The position numbers and the translations under genes were made by a program. A stretch of DNA of 64,000 nucleotides from JAWKOK01 sp963698255 (GTDB taxonomy: Bacteria > Chloroflexota > Anaerolineae > Caldilineales > Caldilineaceae). This document shows positions 41,451 to 50,094 of this stretch, in pieces. The stretch is taken from contig CAVOQD010000024.1 in the NCBI GenBank assembly GCA_963698255.1, positions 186,001 through 250,000 of the forward strand. Reading direction: 5' to 3'. The notes below the pieces were generated by a model. It was not told where the DNA came from and did no database searches. It saw only the letters and a list, made by a program, of their open reading frames with translations. The first letter of the stretch is position 1. Each line of letters starts with the position of its first letter.

Positions 41451-42929
41451 ATGTATGATCTGACCGCTTTCAGCCTCAAAGACATGACAACCTGCGGGGC
41501 AGCGTTGCGCCGGCAGGGCGAAGGTGCGACCAGCATGGAAGAAGTGGCTGATCGTACAGTGCGTTATCTTTACGATCAGTTGGTTGATCCGGCCGGCGAT
41601 CGGGCAACGGCGCTGGTTCGTTTCTTTATCACCAGGCCGTACAACGAACTGGATGAAACCCTCCAGCAGCATGTCAACGGTTTCCTGAACCACCCTCCGG
41701 ACGATCCCGATCTGAAATGCCAGACGCTGCTGGCCACCGTCGGTGATAACCCGGACTGGCACAGTCGTCACAACTCCCGGTACTACAAGGTGCATCCGCT
41801 CAGCAAAGAGATCGTGGATATCAACCCCATGTTTGGGCAGGTTTCAGAGATGTTCGGCATCGCGTTGGATCAAGCAGTTGATCCCGATCCGGGTCTGCTC
41901 ATCGACTTGGAGCAACGGACCTACAACATCTTCCATGTGCCTGATGCTGTCGACAATTTTTACATTCCCGATCAGGCGTATTTCGTGCGACCCTACGGCA
42001 TTCGTTCGGTGCTGGGATTCTTTGGCATGTTGCCCAGCGGCAATCTGTTCAGCGTAGTTCTCTTTGCCAAGGTTGTGATCGGCCGGGAGATGACTGACTA
42101 CTTTCGGCCCCTGGCGCTCAATGTCAAGATGGCGATCTTGCCCTTCGACGACACTGCGGTCTTTGCTGCCGACAGCCCGCCCGCGGCCACGCCTGCACAA
42201 GAGATTGCCCGGTTTCGATCCCAGTCTGCCGGCCTGAACCAGTTGCTGGAAGTCCATGAACGTGTGGTGCGGGAACAGTCGGAGCGGATAACGCAGATGG
42301 TGGCAGAAGTGGCCGTTGCCGAAGAACGCAACCGCCTGGCCCGCGACCTGCACGACTCTGTGACCCAGGCGCTCTACAGCCAGACGCTCTATGCAGAAGC
42401 GGCCATTCGCCAGTTGGACAATGGCAATTTAGACCGATCCGCCGATCATCTTCATCGGCTGCGTGAGAGCGCCCAGCAGGCATTGCGCGAGATGCGACTG
42501 CTCATCTTTGAGTTGCGCCCGCCGGCGCTGGAGGAAGCCGGGCTGATCGCTGCGCTCCAGGCGCGGCTGGATGCTGTGGAGGCGCGGACTGGCGTGGAAA
42601 CGGTCGTCAACGCTCCCCTGGAGCTGCGCCTCGCCCCGGACATCGAGACCGGCCTCTATTGGATTGCTCAGGAGGCACTCAACAATGTCCTGAAACATGC
42701 CGGCGCCGACAGAATCGAGATTACGCTGCGCCAGGAACCGGAGCGTGTGGTGTTGCGCATTGCAGACAATGGGGTGGGTATGGATGTTGCAAGCGTGGCT
42801 TCACACAGCAAGGGCACACTGGGCCTGCGATCCATGCAGGAGCGCGCCGCGAACTTGGGCTGGCAGTTGACCCTGGATAGCGCCCCCGGCCAGGGCGTGA
42901 TCATCGAAATTGAGGCGCCTCATGCCTGA
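41451..42929 (+). CDS. Sensor histidine kinase, NarX/DegS-like (HisKA_3)
   Basis: A soluble histidine kinase of about 490 residues without membrane helices. The N-terminal 270 residues form a PAS/GAF-like sensing region with no recognised ligand motif. A coiled coil (ERVVREQSERITQMVAEVAV) leads to the phospho-acceptor RLARDLHDSVTQ. The ATPase has NNVLKHAGA, IADNGVGM and GTLGLRSMQERA. The regulator gene overlaps its end. The start at 41451 is uncertain because no clear ribosome-binding site precedes it. Confidence 0.88.
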   Translation: MYDLTAFSLKDMTTCGAALRRQGEGATSMEEVADRTVRYLYDQLVDPAGDRATALVRFFITRPYNELDETLQQHVNGFLNHPPDDPDLKCQTLLATVGDNPDWHSRHNSRYYKVHPLSKEIVDINPMFGQVSEMFGIALDQAVDPDPGLLIDLEQRTYNIFHVPDAVDNFYIPDQAYFVRPYGIRSVLGFFGMLPSGNLFSVVLFAKVVIGREMTDYFRPLALNVKMAILPFDDTAVFAADSPPAATPAQEIARFRSQSAGLNQLLEVHERVVREQSERITQMVAEVAVAEERNRLARDLHDSVTQALYSQTLYAEAAIRQLDNGNLDRSADHLHRLRESAQQALREMRLLIFELRPPALEEAGLIAALQARLDAVEARTGVETVVNAPLELRLAPDIETGLYWIAQEALNNVLKHAGADRIEITLRQEPERVVLRIADNGVGMDVASVASHSKGTLGLRSMQERAANLGWQLTLDSAPGQGVIIEIEAPHA

Positions 42930-43578
42930 GCCGATTCGCATCTTCATTGCAGACGATCACGCCCTTGTGCGATCCGGCATACAGGCGCTGCTGGAGACTG
43001 TGGACGATCTGGAAGTTATCGGGGAGGCGGCGGATGGAGAGCGGGCGGTCGCGTCTGTTCTCGCGCAGCGTCCGGATGTGATCCTGATGGACTTGGAAAT
43101 GCCGGTGATGGACGGCATCGCCGCCATCGAACGGATCATGGCGCAATGGCCGGACGCGCGCATTCTGGTGCTCACCAGCTTTGCCACCGACGATCGTGTC
43201 TTCCCAGCGGTGAAGGCCGGGGCGCTGGGCTACCTGCTCAAAGACTCCGGCCCGGACGCGTTGGTGGAGGCGATCCGTCAGGTGCAGCGCGGCGAATCGT
43301 CCCTGCATCCCAAGATCGCCCGCAAGCTCATACAGGAGCTTGCCCGCCCTGCGAGCCAGCCACCGACCGTCGATCCGCTGACGCCGCGGGAAATCGAGGT
43401 TCTGCGACTTGTGGCGCAGGGACTGGGCAACCAGGAGATCGCCGACGAACTCGTCATCGGTGAAGCGACCGTCCGATCCCATGTGAGCAGCATCCTCAGC
43501 AAGCTGCATCTGGCCAGCCGCACCCAGGCCGCTCTCTACGCCCTGCGCGAAGGGTATGCTTCTCTGGACGATTTGTAG
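42922..43578 (+). CDS. NarL/LuxR-type response regulator
   Basis: Cognate regulator of the kinase whose stop it overlaps by 8 bp. Receiver domain: ADDHALVR, phospho-acceptor Asp in ILMDLEMPVMDG, Thr-like Ser in VLTSF and Lys in YLLKDSG. LuxR HTH: LTPREIEVLRLVAQGLGNQEIAD…VRSHVSSILSKL. 218 aa, intact. Confidence 0.92.
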   Translation: MPEPIRIFIADDHALVRSGIQALLETVDDLEVIGEAADGERAVASVLAQRPDVILMDLEMPVMDGIAAIERIMAQWPDARILVLTSFATDDRVFPAVKAGALGYLLKDSGPDALVEAIRQVQRGESSLHPKIARKLIQELARPASQPPTVDPLTPREIEVLRLVAQGLGNQEIADELVIGEATVRSHVSSILSKLHLASRTQAALYALREGYASLDDL

Positions 43579-43607
43579 CTGTTCGTGGCTGATAGCAGAA
43601 ACATAAT

Positions 43608-43685
43608 GTAGGTGCGGTTTGCAATCGCACGAGCCGCAAATACCTTTGGGCTCGGTCAGCTTATGCGGTTGCAAACCGTACCTAC
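43608..43685. repeat. GTAGGT double-hairpin repeat, copy 2
   Basis: GTAGGTGCGGTTTGCAATCGC at the left and GCGGTTGCAAACCGTACCTAC at the right pair around a smaller GAGCCGCAAAT…GGGCTC hairpin. It lies in the 355-bp gap after the NarL gene. The rest of that gap up to 43933 has no supported gene. Confidence 0.6.
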
Positions 43686-43933
43686 GTTTGCCCGACGCAG
43701 TTCAGATCGATTGCGCAGCATCGGTTTTCCTTCCACGCACAACACTCTTTCTCACACCAATCACAGTTCCCGGTGGGAACTCTCCTCGTCGCGCACCAAC
43801 GATCAATTCGAATCTGCGGTCCATTTCCAACAAATGTTGGAGAACCTGTCCAAAAAGATGATCGGATTGTGGAGTGAAGTTCCGCTTCGCCGCTGATGTG
43901 GCGCACGCCCGTTTCCTCTATCCTATAGACATC

Positions 43934-44335
43934 ATGGACGCCACGCCTGCCTTGCTTCGCCTACTCATCGCCGATGACAACGCCGCGACCCGAGCGGCCA
44001 CAGTTGCCTTGATAGAAGCGGGTCCGCATCCGGTTGCCATCTACGAGGCGGCCAACGGTCAAGAGGCGATCCAGTTGGCGGAGAGTGTGCGTCCCGACGT
44101 CATCCTGATGGATGTGCAGATGCCGCTGCTGGATGGCATCACCGCAACGCGCCGCATCAAGCAGCACTGGCCAACGATGCGCATCGTGGTGCTCACCATG
44201 TACCGCGACCATCGCAAGTCCGCTCTTGCAGCCGGAGCTGACGACTTCTTGCTCAAGGGCGCGGCAACAGATGCGTTGATAGCAACGACATTCGAAAAGT
44301 TCTATCCACGATTTTCACAAGGAGAAAAATCATGA
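43934..44335 (+). CDS. Stand-alone receiver domain protein
   Basis: A 133-residue CheY-like receiver without an output domain (LLIADDNAATRAA, ILMDVQMPLLDG, VLTMYRD, DFLLKGAA). Its stop overlaps the start of the membrane protein gene (ATGA), so the two are translationally coupled. With the NarX/NarL pair upstream it may act as a phosphate sink or a protein-binding switch. Confidence 0.85.
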   Translation: MDATPALLRLLIADDNAATRAATVALIEAGPHPVAIYEAANGQEAIQLAESVRPDVILMDVQMPLLDGITATRRIKQHWPTMRIVVLTMYRDHRKSALAAGADDFLLKGAATDALIATTFEKFYPRFSQGEKS

Positions 44336-45057
44336 AGCAGGAAGGGAAAGCCGATATGACACAGTTGCAGAAGTGGGGCGGCGCAGTTGCACTCTATGAG
44401 GCTCTGGCCTACATCATCGGCATCGTCGGCTTTGTGCTGGTGGTCAATGTTGGGGAGATCGCTGACCCGTTGCAAAAGGTAACGGCGATTGTTGAAAACC
44501 AGGGGCTACTAACATCGCTCCACCTGATCGTCTACGTCATTTGGGGCGCGATGCTGGTGGTCTTGGCCCTGGCGCTGTACGAACGGCTGGACGGCGGCAC
44601 GTCGGCCACGGCTCGCACGGCAACCGCTTTCGGCCTGATCTGGGCCGGTCTGGTCATCGCCAGCGGCATGATCTACAACGTCGGCATGGAAACCGTGGCT
44701 TCTCTGCATGCAGGCGATCCGGCCCAGGCGGCGACCGTGTGGCTGGCCATTGAAGCAGTCTTCACCGGTCTGGGCGGCGGTGTCGAGGTTGTCGGTGGTA
44801 TCTGGGTGGTTCTGCTGAGCGTGGCCGCACTGCGCAATGGTCGACTCCCGCGAGCTTTCAGCTATTTCGGGCTTGTGGTCGGCGCGGCCGGTCTGGTGAC
44901 GATTGTGCCCGCTCTGAGTGAGATCGGCGGCATGGTCTTTGGGTTGAGCCAGATCGTCTGGTTTGGCTGGCTGGGTTTTGTGCTGTTGCGTGGTAAGTCC
45001 AGCGAGGTGTCCACGACAATTGACACGGTCGCCGCGCAACCGAGTGCAACTGCCTGA
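44332..45057 (+). CDS. DUF4386-like integral membrane protein
   Basis: A 241-residue membrane protein with about six helices (ALYEALAYIIGIVGFVLVV, LIVYVIWGAMLVVLALALY, AFGLIWAGLVIASGMIYNVG and others). Layout and the GGGVEVVGGIWVVLLSVAAL helix resemble DUF4386 proteins. No function is known. It is coupled to the receiver gene. Confidence 0.65.
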   Translation: MKQEGKADMTQLQKWGGAVALYEALAYIIGIVGFVLVVNVGEIADPLQKVTAIVENQGLLTSLHLIVYVIWGAMLVVLALALYERLDGGTSATARTATAFGLIWAGLVIASGMIYNVGMETVASLHAGDPAQAATVWLAIEAVFTGLGGGVEVVGGIWVVLLSVAALRNGRLPRAFSYFGLVVGAAGLVTIVPALSEIGGMVFGLSQIVWFGWLGFVLLRGKSSEVSTTIDTVAAQPSATA

Positions 45058-45116
45058 TCCGACCAAACAGCAAAAGTGCTGCGCCATTCGTGTGGACAGA
45101 TTCTGGAGACAACAAG

Positions 45117-46142
45117 ATGAAATCAACGGGACGTGTACTCAAGATTGTTGGACTAGCGCTGTTGGCGGTGTTGAGCGTGGTTGTTCTGGCTTTCACCGGT
45201 CTCTTCATGGCCACGGACGGCAGTCAAGCCGTCCCCGCCACCGTCGACGGCGACCCGAGCCTGCCCCAGGTTGAAATAGATGGGGTGACGTTTCATGCCG
45301 AGACCTTTGGCGACCCGGCCAATCCGGTGGTTGTCGTGATTCACGGCGGCCCCGGTGGAGACTATGGCTACCTGCTCAACTTGCACGAATTGGCCGACGC
45401 CTACTTTGTTGTGTTCTACGATCAACGCGGTGCGGGACTTTCCCCACGCGTAGCGGCGGAGGCGCTAACGCTGCAATCATCCATTGACGACCTGCATCGG
45501 ATTGTCTCCCACTTTGGACAGGGCGAGCCGGTGCGCCTTATTGGTCACTCCTGGGGGGCAATGTTGGCGGCGGCCTACGTGGGGCAACACCCTGACAGCG
45601 TGGTACAGATCGTATTGGCCGAACCGGGCACCTTGGACAACGCCGGTCTGGCCCGCTTCATCGAGCATCAGGCGACGGCCAGGGGGTTCAGCTACTATCG
45701 GCTGTTGGCGCGCACGATTGTCGAGTCTTTCCACATTGACGGACCCGATGCCGATGCCCGCATGGACTACATCTTCGGCAAGATGTCGGCCGATTTTGTG
45801 AACACGGCCGCTTCCGGCTACCGCTGCGAGGAAACAAACATTGTTGCGAGCCAGCCTGCGATCCCCGTGCCGCCCAGCCGCTTCGGGGCCACTGCGTACA
45901 ACACGCTCTTTGGGCCCGGCGCCGATCTCTCGTCCATTGCCGCCAACGCGAGCAAGTACCGCGGTGACAGCCTCTTCCTGGCATCGGAGTGCAACCCTCT
46001 TATCGGCGCGGATTTCCAACGCGCGCAGATGGGACTCTTCCCAGAGGCGGAATTGGTCGTTGTTCCCGATGCCGGCCACGAGATGTTCGGCGATAACCCG
46101 ACTGCCAGCTTGGCCGCAGTGCGGGGCTTCTTCGGACAGTGA
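45117..46142 (+). CDS. Membrane-anchored alpha/beta hydrolase (prolyl-aminopeptidase-like)
   Basis: One N-terminal membrane helix (VGLALLAVLSVVVLAFTGLFMA) precedes an alpha/beta-hydrolase domain. The oxyanion motif is HGGPGGDYG, the nucleophile elbow GHSWGA, and the His is in PDAGHEMFG, the set seen in proline iminopeptidase-like enzymes. GGAGACAACAAG precedes the start at 45117. 341 aa, intact. The substrate is unknown. Confidence 0.85.
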   Translation: MKSTGRVLKIVGLALLAVLSVVVLAFTGLFMATDGSQAVPATVDGDPSLPQVEIDGVTFHAETFGDPANPVVVVIHGGPGGDYGYLLNLHELADAYFVVFYDQRGAGLSPRVAAEALTLQSSIDDLHRIVSHFGQGEPVRLIGHSWGAMLAAAYVGQHPDSVVQIVLAEPGTLDNAGLARFIEHQATARGFSYYRLLARTIVESFHIDGPDADARMDYIFGKMSADFVNTAASGYRCEETNIVASQPAIPVPPSRFGATAYNTLFGPGADLSSIAANASKYRGDSLFLASECNPLIGADFQRAQMGLFPEAELVVVPDAGHEMFGDNPTASLAAVRGFFGQ

Positions 46143-46168
46143 TGCAAGACGAAGAACAAGGAGAAATC

Positions 46169-47002
46169 ATGTCTGCGAATCGACGACAAATCCGTCTGCG
46201 TATACTCATCTTTGCGGTGCTGGTCAATGGTTTCGCATGGCTGGGAGCGTTTCTAGGCGGCAGCCCCACGGAGCCGGAACTAGGATTTCTGATCTGGGGC
46301 GTGGCGCCCATTCTTTCCGCACTGATCATGCGCTACGCAGTGCGGGACAAGGTCGACATGGGCTGGAAATTGAACTTGCACGGCAACGGCCGTTTCTATG
46401 CTCTCAGCCTGCTTGTCCATCCTGCGATCATAGTCATCGTACTAGCGATGGGTTTGGCGACCGGCCTTATCGTCCTCAGCGATAGCCTCAATCTGTCCCA
46501 ATTCATTGGCGCTATGTTGCCGTTGGCCGTTATCTATTTCATCTTCGCGATTTTCGAAGAGGTTGGCTGGCGCGGTTATCTGGCGCCCAGCGTGTACCGC
46601 ATCAATGATCGGTTGTTGGGACATGCAATTGTCGGCGTGATCTGGGCCTCGTGGCATTTTCCCTACATGCGCGAACTGTGGGCCCACACGGACGAAGGCC
46701 TGGCGACGCTGGCGCCCCGCTTTGTGCTGGGGACAGTGGTCTTTTCGGTGCTGTACGGCGAGATTCGAATCCGCACCAGGTCGGTTTGGCCGGCGGTACT
46801 CATGCACTGGTCCGGCAATACGCTGGCCAATACGCTGCTGACCGGCTTCGTTATCCTTGAGCCGAAGACCATGTGGCTAACATCGTTGGGCGCTGAAGGC
46901 GTGGTGGTCATCGGCTTTGTGGCGATGCTAGGCGGCGTCCTGTATTACAGGCGGATGGCGGATGTTTCTGCGCATGCGGCTGATTCGGCCGAATTTGCCT
47001 GA
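46169..47002 (+). CDS. CPBP family intramembrane glutamic protease
   Basis: A CAAX-protease/bacteriocin-processing (ABI) family membrane protein, 277 aa, with an AAGGAG site before the ATG at 46169. The catalytic motifs are EEVGWRGYL, WASWHFPY and MHWSGN, within about eight helices. Family members cleave membrane substrates. It follows the hydrolase gene closely, so they are likely co-transcribed. Confidence 0.88.
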   Translation: MSANRRQIRLRILIFAVLVNGFAWLGAFLGGSPTEPELGFLIWGVAPILSALIMRYAVRDKVDMGWKLNLHGNGRFYALSLLVHPAIIVIVLAMGLATGLIVLSDSLNLSQFIGAMLPLAVIYFIFAIFEEVGWRGYLAPSVYRINDRLLGHAIVGVIWASWHFPYMRELWAHTDEGLATLAPRFVLGTVVFSVLYGEIRIRTRSVWPAVLMHWSGNTLANTLLTGFVILEPKTMWLTSLGAEGVVVIGFVAMLGGVLYYRRMADVSAHAADSAEFA

Positions 47003-47019
47003 TTTTTTAGACACTATCG

Positions 47020-47055
47020 GCCATTGTCCGCCAAATCCGCCTCATCCGCGGCCCA
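47020..47055. repeat. Half copy of the CCGCGGATT hairpin element
   Basis: GTCCGCCAAATCCGCCTCAT followed by CCGCGGCCC is similar to the right arm of the element at 26767 but has no left arm, directly before the dehydratase remnant. Confidence 0.4.
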
Positions 47056-47070
47056 ACTACCTGCTTCAGT

Positions 47071-47241
47071 TTTCGCGAGGTCTTTGAAAAGCCGGCCTGC
47101 CATATGATCCAGCCCGACCTCTGCCACTGCGGCGGACTGTGGGAGGCCAAGAAGATCGCAGCCATGGCCGAGACCTACTACAAGGAGGTCATGCACAGCC
47201 CCGCTGTGCGGGCGCACGATGGGGCTATATTGGATTGGTAG
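47071..47241 (+). pseudogene. Internally deleted remnant of a galactonate dehydratase-like gene (A)
   Basis: Reads FREVFEKPACHMIQPDLCHC through to KIAAMAETYY, then jumps to KEVMHSPAVRAHDGAILDW and a stop. The two parts match residues about 259-295 and 376-392 of the intact enzyme at 39633-40811 at high identity, with about 240 bp missing in frame at the join. There is no N-terminal part and no start codon. Confidence 0.75.
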
Positions 47242-47392
47242 GCGACTGGCGGTCTGTCGAGGCAGAAAAACTGGAATATCGACATGCTATCCGCCATGCT
47301 TGAATTTAACAGAAAATTTGTGCTATACTTGGGAAGAAGTTTCGGGCATGTTTGAGATTCATTTCGCTACCCACTGATAGGCGAGAGAAACT

Positions 47393-47602
47393 ATGCTAGA
47401 TGTCATTGAAATTCCCAGGGATTTAGTTCATTTTCAGTTGCCCCGAGCGGTTCACGCCCGTCTCCAGTTCTTGCTTGACCGCCAGGATTCCGGTGAGGCT
47501 CTCTCGGATGAAGAGCACGATGAGGCGGAAGGTTTGGTTGAACTCGCCGAATTCTTGTCCCTATTGAACCTGCAAGCCCAGCGCAAATCTCCGCAATCTT
47601 GA
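47393..47602 (+). CDS. Small acidic protein upstream of HNH endonuclease
   Basis: A 69-residue acidic helical protein (HARLQFLLDRQDSGEALSDE…EAEGLVELAEFLSLL) whose TGA overlaps the HNH start (TGATG). Such small genes commonly precede HNH genes of this type in bacteria and may act as partners or antitoxin-like proteins. No known domain recognised. Confidence 0.65.
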   Translation: MLDVIEIPRDLVHFQLPRAVHARLQFLLDRQDSGEALSDEEHDEAEGLVELAEFLSLLNLQAQRKSPQS

Positions 47603-48078
47603 TGCGCTACATTTCCCCATCGCTTCGCCAATTCGTCTTCGAACGCGCCGATAACCGCTGCGAGTATTGCGGACTTTCTCAAACCGGGCAGGCCGCCACA
47701 TTCCATGTCGATCATGTGATTCCTTTGGCGGAGGGCGGCCAAACCGCAGAAGAAAATTTGGCGCTCGCCTGCGTATCTTGCTCCCTCCGCAAGGCTGCTC
47801 GCCTGAACGTGATCGATCCGGTCACCGGCGTCGAGGTTCCTGTCTTCAACCCTCGCCTTCAGGACTGGGCCGAACACTTTCAATGGCAGGGTCTTCGTGT
47901 GGTCGGCATTTCTTCGACAGGCCGGGCGACGGTCGATGCCCTAAAAATGAATCGGCCTGTTATTCTCGCCATTCGGGCTGAAGAGATCCTGCTGGATCGT
48001 CACCCTCCGCCGCCAAGAGGCCGATACGGTGCTGATCACGCCGCCGACCGAGAGCCTCAACGTCATCGGCGCATATGA
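47602..48078 (+). CDS. HNH endonuclease
   Basis: A stand-alone HNH nuclease. The core is ADNRCEYCG, VDHVIPLAEGG, NLALACVSC: two zinc-binding CxxC pairs and the HNH-type metal site. The usual C-terminus (…ILLDRHPPP) is reached near 48012. The last ~22 residues read into a dehydratase remnant in another frame, so the native stop has been lost. Translation starts at the ATG overlapping the upstream TGA. Confidence 0.85.
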   Translation: MRYISPSLRQFVFERADNRCEYCGLSQTGQAATFHVDHVIPLAEGGQTAEENLALACVSCSLRKAARLNVIDPVTGVEVPVFNPRLQDWAEHFQWQGLRVVGISSTGRATVDALKMNRPVILAIRAEEILLDRHPPPPRGRYGADHAADREPQRHRRI

Positions 48079-48182
48079 CTACGCCGAACGGATGATGCGG
48101 GCGTTGCCCGGGACTAGGCGTCAAGGTCGACGAGGACGCGGCCAGGCGACATCCTTTCCAGCAAGAGGTCATGCACAGCACG
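48029..48182 (+). pseudogene. Internally deleted remnant of a galactonate dehydratase-like gene (B)
   Basis: One block encodes VLITPPTESLNVIGAYDYAE and RMMRAL, and a second, shifted block encodes PGLGVKVDEDAARRHPFQQE and VMHST. They match residues about 163-188 and 355-379 of the intact enzyme. The middle half of the gene is missing. The HNH gene now ends inside the first block. Confidence 0.72.
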
Positions 48183-48274
48183 CCAATAGGGTTGCTAACG
48201 GCCGACTATCGCCAGCGAACGTGCGCTATGCACTCCAATTACCTGCCGCGGATCTCATTCGCGTCGCCTGACGA

Positions 48275-50092
48275 CTACATCTCCACAAACTGGCGCGCCA
48301 CCAACGTGGCGTAGACGCCGTCCATCTCCATCAACTCCCGATGCGTCCCACGCTCGACAATCTGTCCCGCCTCGACCACGCAGATCTGGTCGGCGTTGCG
48401 GATGGTACTCAGCCGATGGGCGATGACGATGGACGTGCGTCCCTCCAGGAGCCGATCGAGCGCATCCTGGATCAGCGCCTCGGTCACGGTGTCGACGCTG
48501 GCCGTGGCCTCGTCCAGCACAAGGATGCGCGGATCGGCAAGCACGGCGCGGGCGATGCAGATCAGTTGCCGCTGCCCGGCCGAGAGATTGGCCCCGCCCT
48601 CAAGAATGGCGGTCTCGTAGCCGTCGGGCAGGGCCAGGATGAAGCCGTGGGCGTTGGCCTGGCGCGCCGCATGTTCGACGGCGTCCATGTCGGCGTCTTG
48701 TTCGCCAAAGCGGATGTTGTCGGCCACGGTGCCGGAGAAGAGGAAGGGGTCTTGGGGCACCAAGCCCATCTGCGCGTGCAATGAACGCTGGGTGACCGCA
48801 CGAACGTCGATGCCGTCGATCAGTACGGCTCCTTCACTGGCGTCGTAGAAACGCCCGATCAGGTTGGCGATCGATGTCTTGCCCGCGCCTGTCGGCCCCA
48901 CCAGCGCGATGGTCTGGCCCGATTGAATGCGCAGATCGATGTTGTGCAGCACCGGCGTGCCGTCCCGATAGGCGAAGGTGACATCGGCCAGTTCGATCTC
49001 GCCCACAATCGGCGGCATCGAGCGGCCGTCCGCCGGGTCGGCCACATCGGGTTGCGTGTCGAGCAGTTCGATGACCCGCTCGCCGCCGGCCATGGCCGCC
49101 TGCATGGTGGTGTAGAGCTGGCTCAGCTCCTGGATCGGCTGGAAGAAGCGGGTGACGTAGGCCAGGAAAGCGACCATCACGCCGATGGTCAGGCTGTCAC
49201 CGATGACGGCTAGCCCACCGAGCAGCAGCACGATGGACGTGGCCAGCATGCCCAGGAACTCGACCGAGGGCAGGAAGACGAACGAGAGGGACATGGCGTC
49301 AATATTGGCGTCTCGATTCTCCCGATTCACATCGTCGAAGCGCCGCCGCGAGCCGGCCTCCTGGCTGAAGGCCTGGATCACGCGCATGCCCGAGATGTCC
49401 TCGGCCAGACGGCCCACCAGCGCGGCGATCTTGGAACGCGTGCGCCGGAAGGCGGACTTGGCCTTGCGCGCAAAGAGCCAGGTCGCCAGCAGCATCAGCG
49501 GCAGCACCGAGAAGGTGTAGAGCGCCAACTCCGGACTCATGCTGATCATGACGATCATGATGCCGACCAGAAGCAGCAGGTCGCCGATCAAGGTGATCAG
49601 CCCCTGCGACAACAGGTCGTTGATGACCGCAACGTCGTTGATCACACGTGAAACCGTGACGCCGATGATATGCGTGTCGTGATAGCCGACCGGCAGCGCC
49701 TGCAAATGGCGGAAAAGTTGGCCCCGCATGGTGGTCAGCACGCGTTGACCGGTCCAGGAGAGCAGATAGCTCTGGCCGCTTGTGGTGGCAAAGAGCGCCC
49801 CATAGATGGCCGCGATCAGCAACGAGATGCGGGTTAGGCCGGGCAGATCGCCGGCAGCGATGTAGTCGTCGATGGCCACGCCGATCAGATAGGGGATCGT
49901 AAGCGATAGTGCGGTCGTGATCACGACCAACAGCAGGGCGAGGAGCATCTTGCCGCGATGGGGCTTCAGATAGGCGAGCATGCGCCGCACCACGCGACGA
50001 TCAAAGGCTCGCCCCTCCTTCTCGTTGCCGAAACGGTTCAGTGCTCCCCTGGGGCCCATGCCGGCGCCGCTGCTGCCGATTGAAAAGCTCAT
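48275..50092 (-). CDS. ABC exporter half-transporter, canonical ATPase site
   Basis: A fused six-helix membrane domain and ATPase (605 aa) of the multidrug/lipid exporter type. Walker A GPTGAGKTS, signature LSAGQRQLI (Ala in place of the usual first Gly), Walker B ILVLDEATASVDT with catalytic Glu, and IVIAHRLST. It is the second gene of a pair, starting 2 bp after the first ends. The partner has a degenerate site, so they form a heterodimer. Confidence 0.93.
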   Translation of the reverse strand: MSFSIGSSGAGMGPRGALNRFGNEKEGRAFDRRVVRRMLAYLKPHRGKMLLALLLVVITTALSLTIPYLIGVAIDDYIAAGDLPGLTRISLLIAAIYGALFATTSGQSYLLSWTGQRVLTTMRGQLFRHLQALPVGYHDTHIIGVTVSRVINDVAVINDLLSQGLITLIGDLLLLVGIMIVMISMSPELALYTFSVLPLMLLATWLFARKAKSAFRRTRSKIAALVGRLAEDISGMRVIQAFSQEAGSRRRFDDVNRENRDANIDAMSLSFVFLPSVEFLGMLATSIVLLLGGLAVIGDSLTIGVMVAFLAYVTRFFQPIQELSQLYTTMQAAMAGGERVIELLDTQPDVADPADGRSMPPIVGEIELADVTFAYRDGTPVLHNIDLRIQSGQTIALVGPTGAGKTSIANLIGRFYDASEGAVLIDGIDVRAVTQRSLHAQMGLVPQDPFLFSGTVADNIRFGEQDADMDAVEHAARQANAHGFILALPDGYETAILEGGANLSAGQRQLICIARAVLADPRILVLDEATASVDTVTEALIQDALDRLLEGRTSIVIAHRLSTIRNADQICVVEAGQIVERGTHRELMEMDGVYATLVARQFVEM

Positions 50093-50094
50093 GG

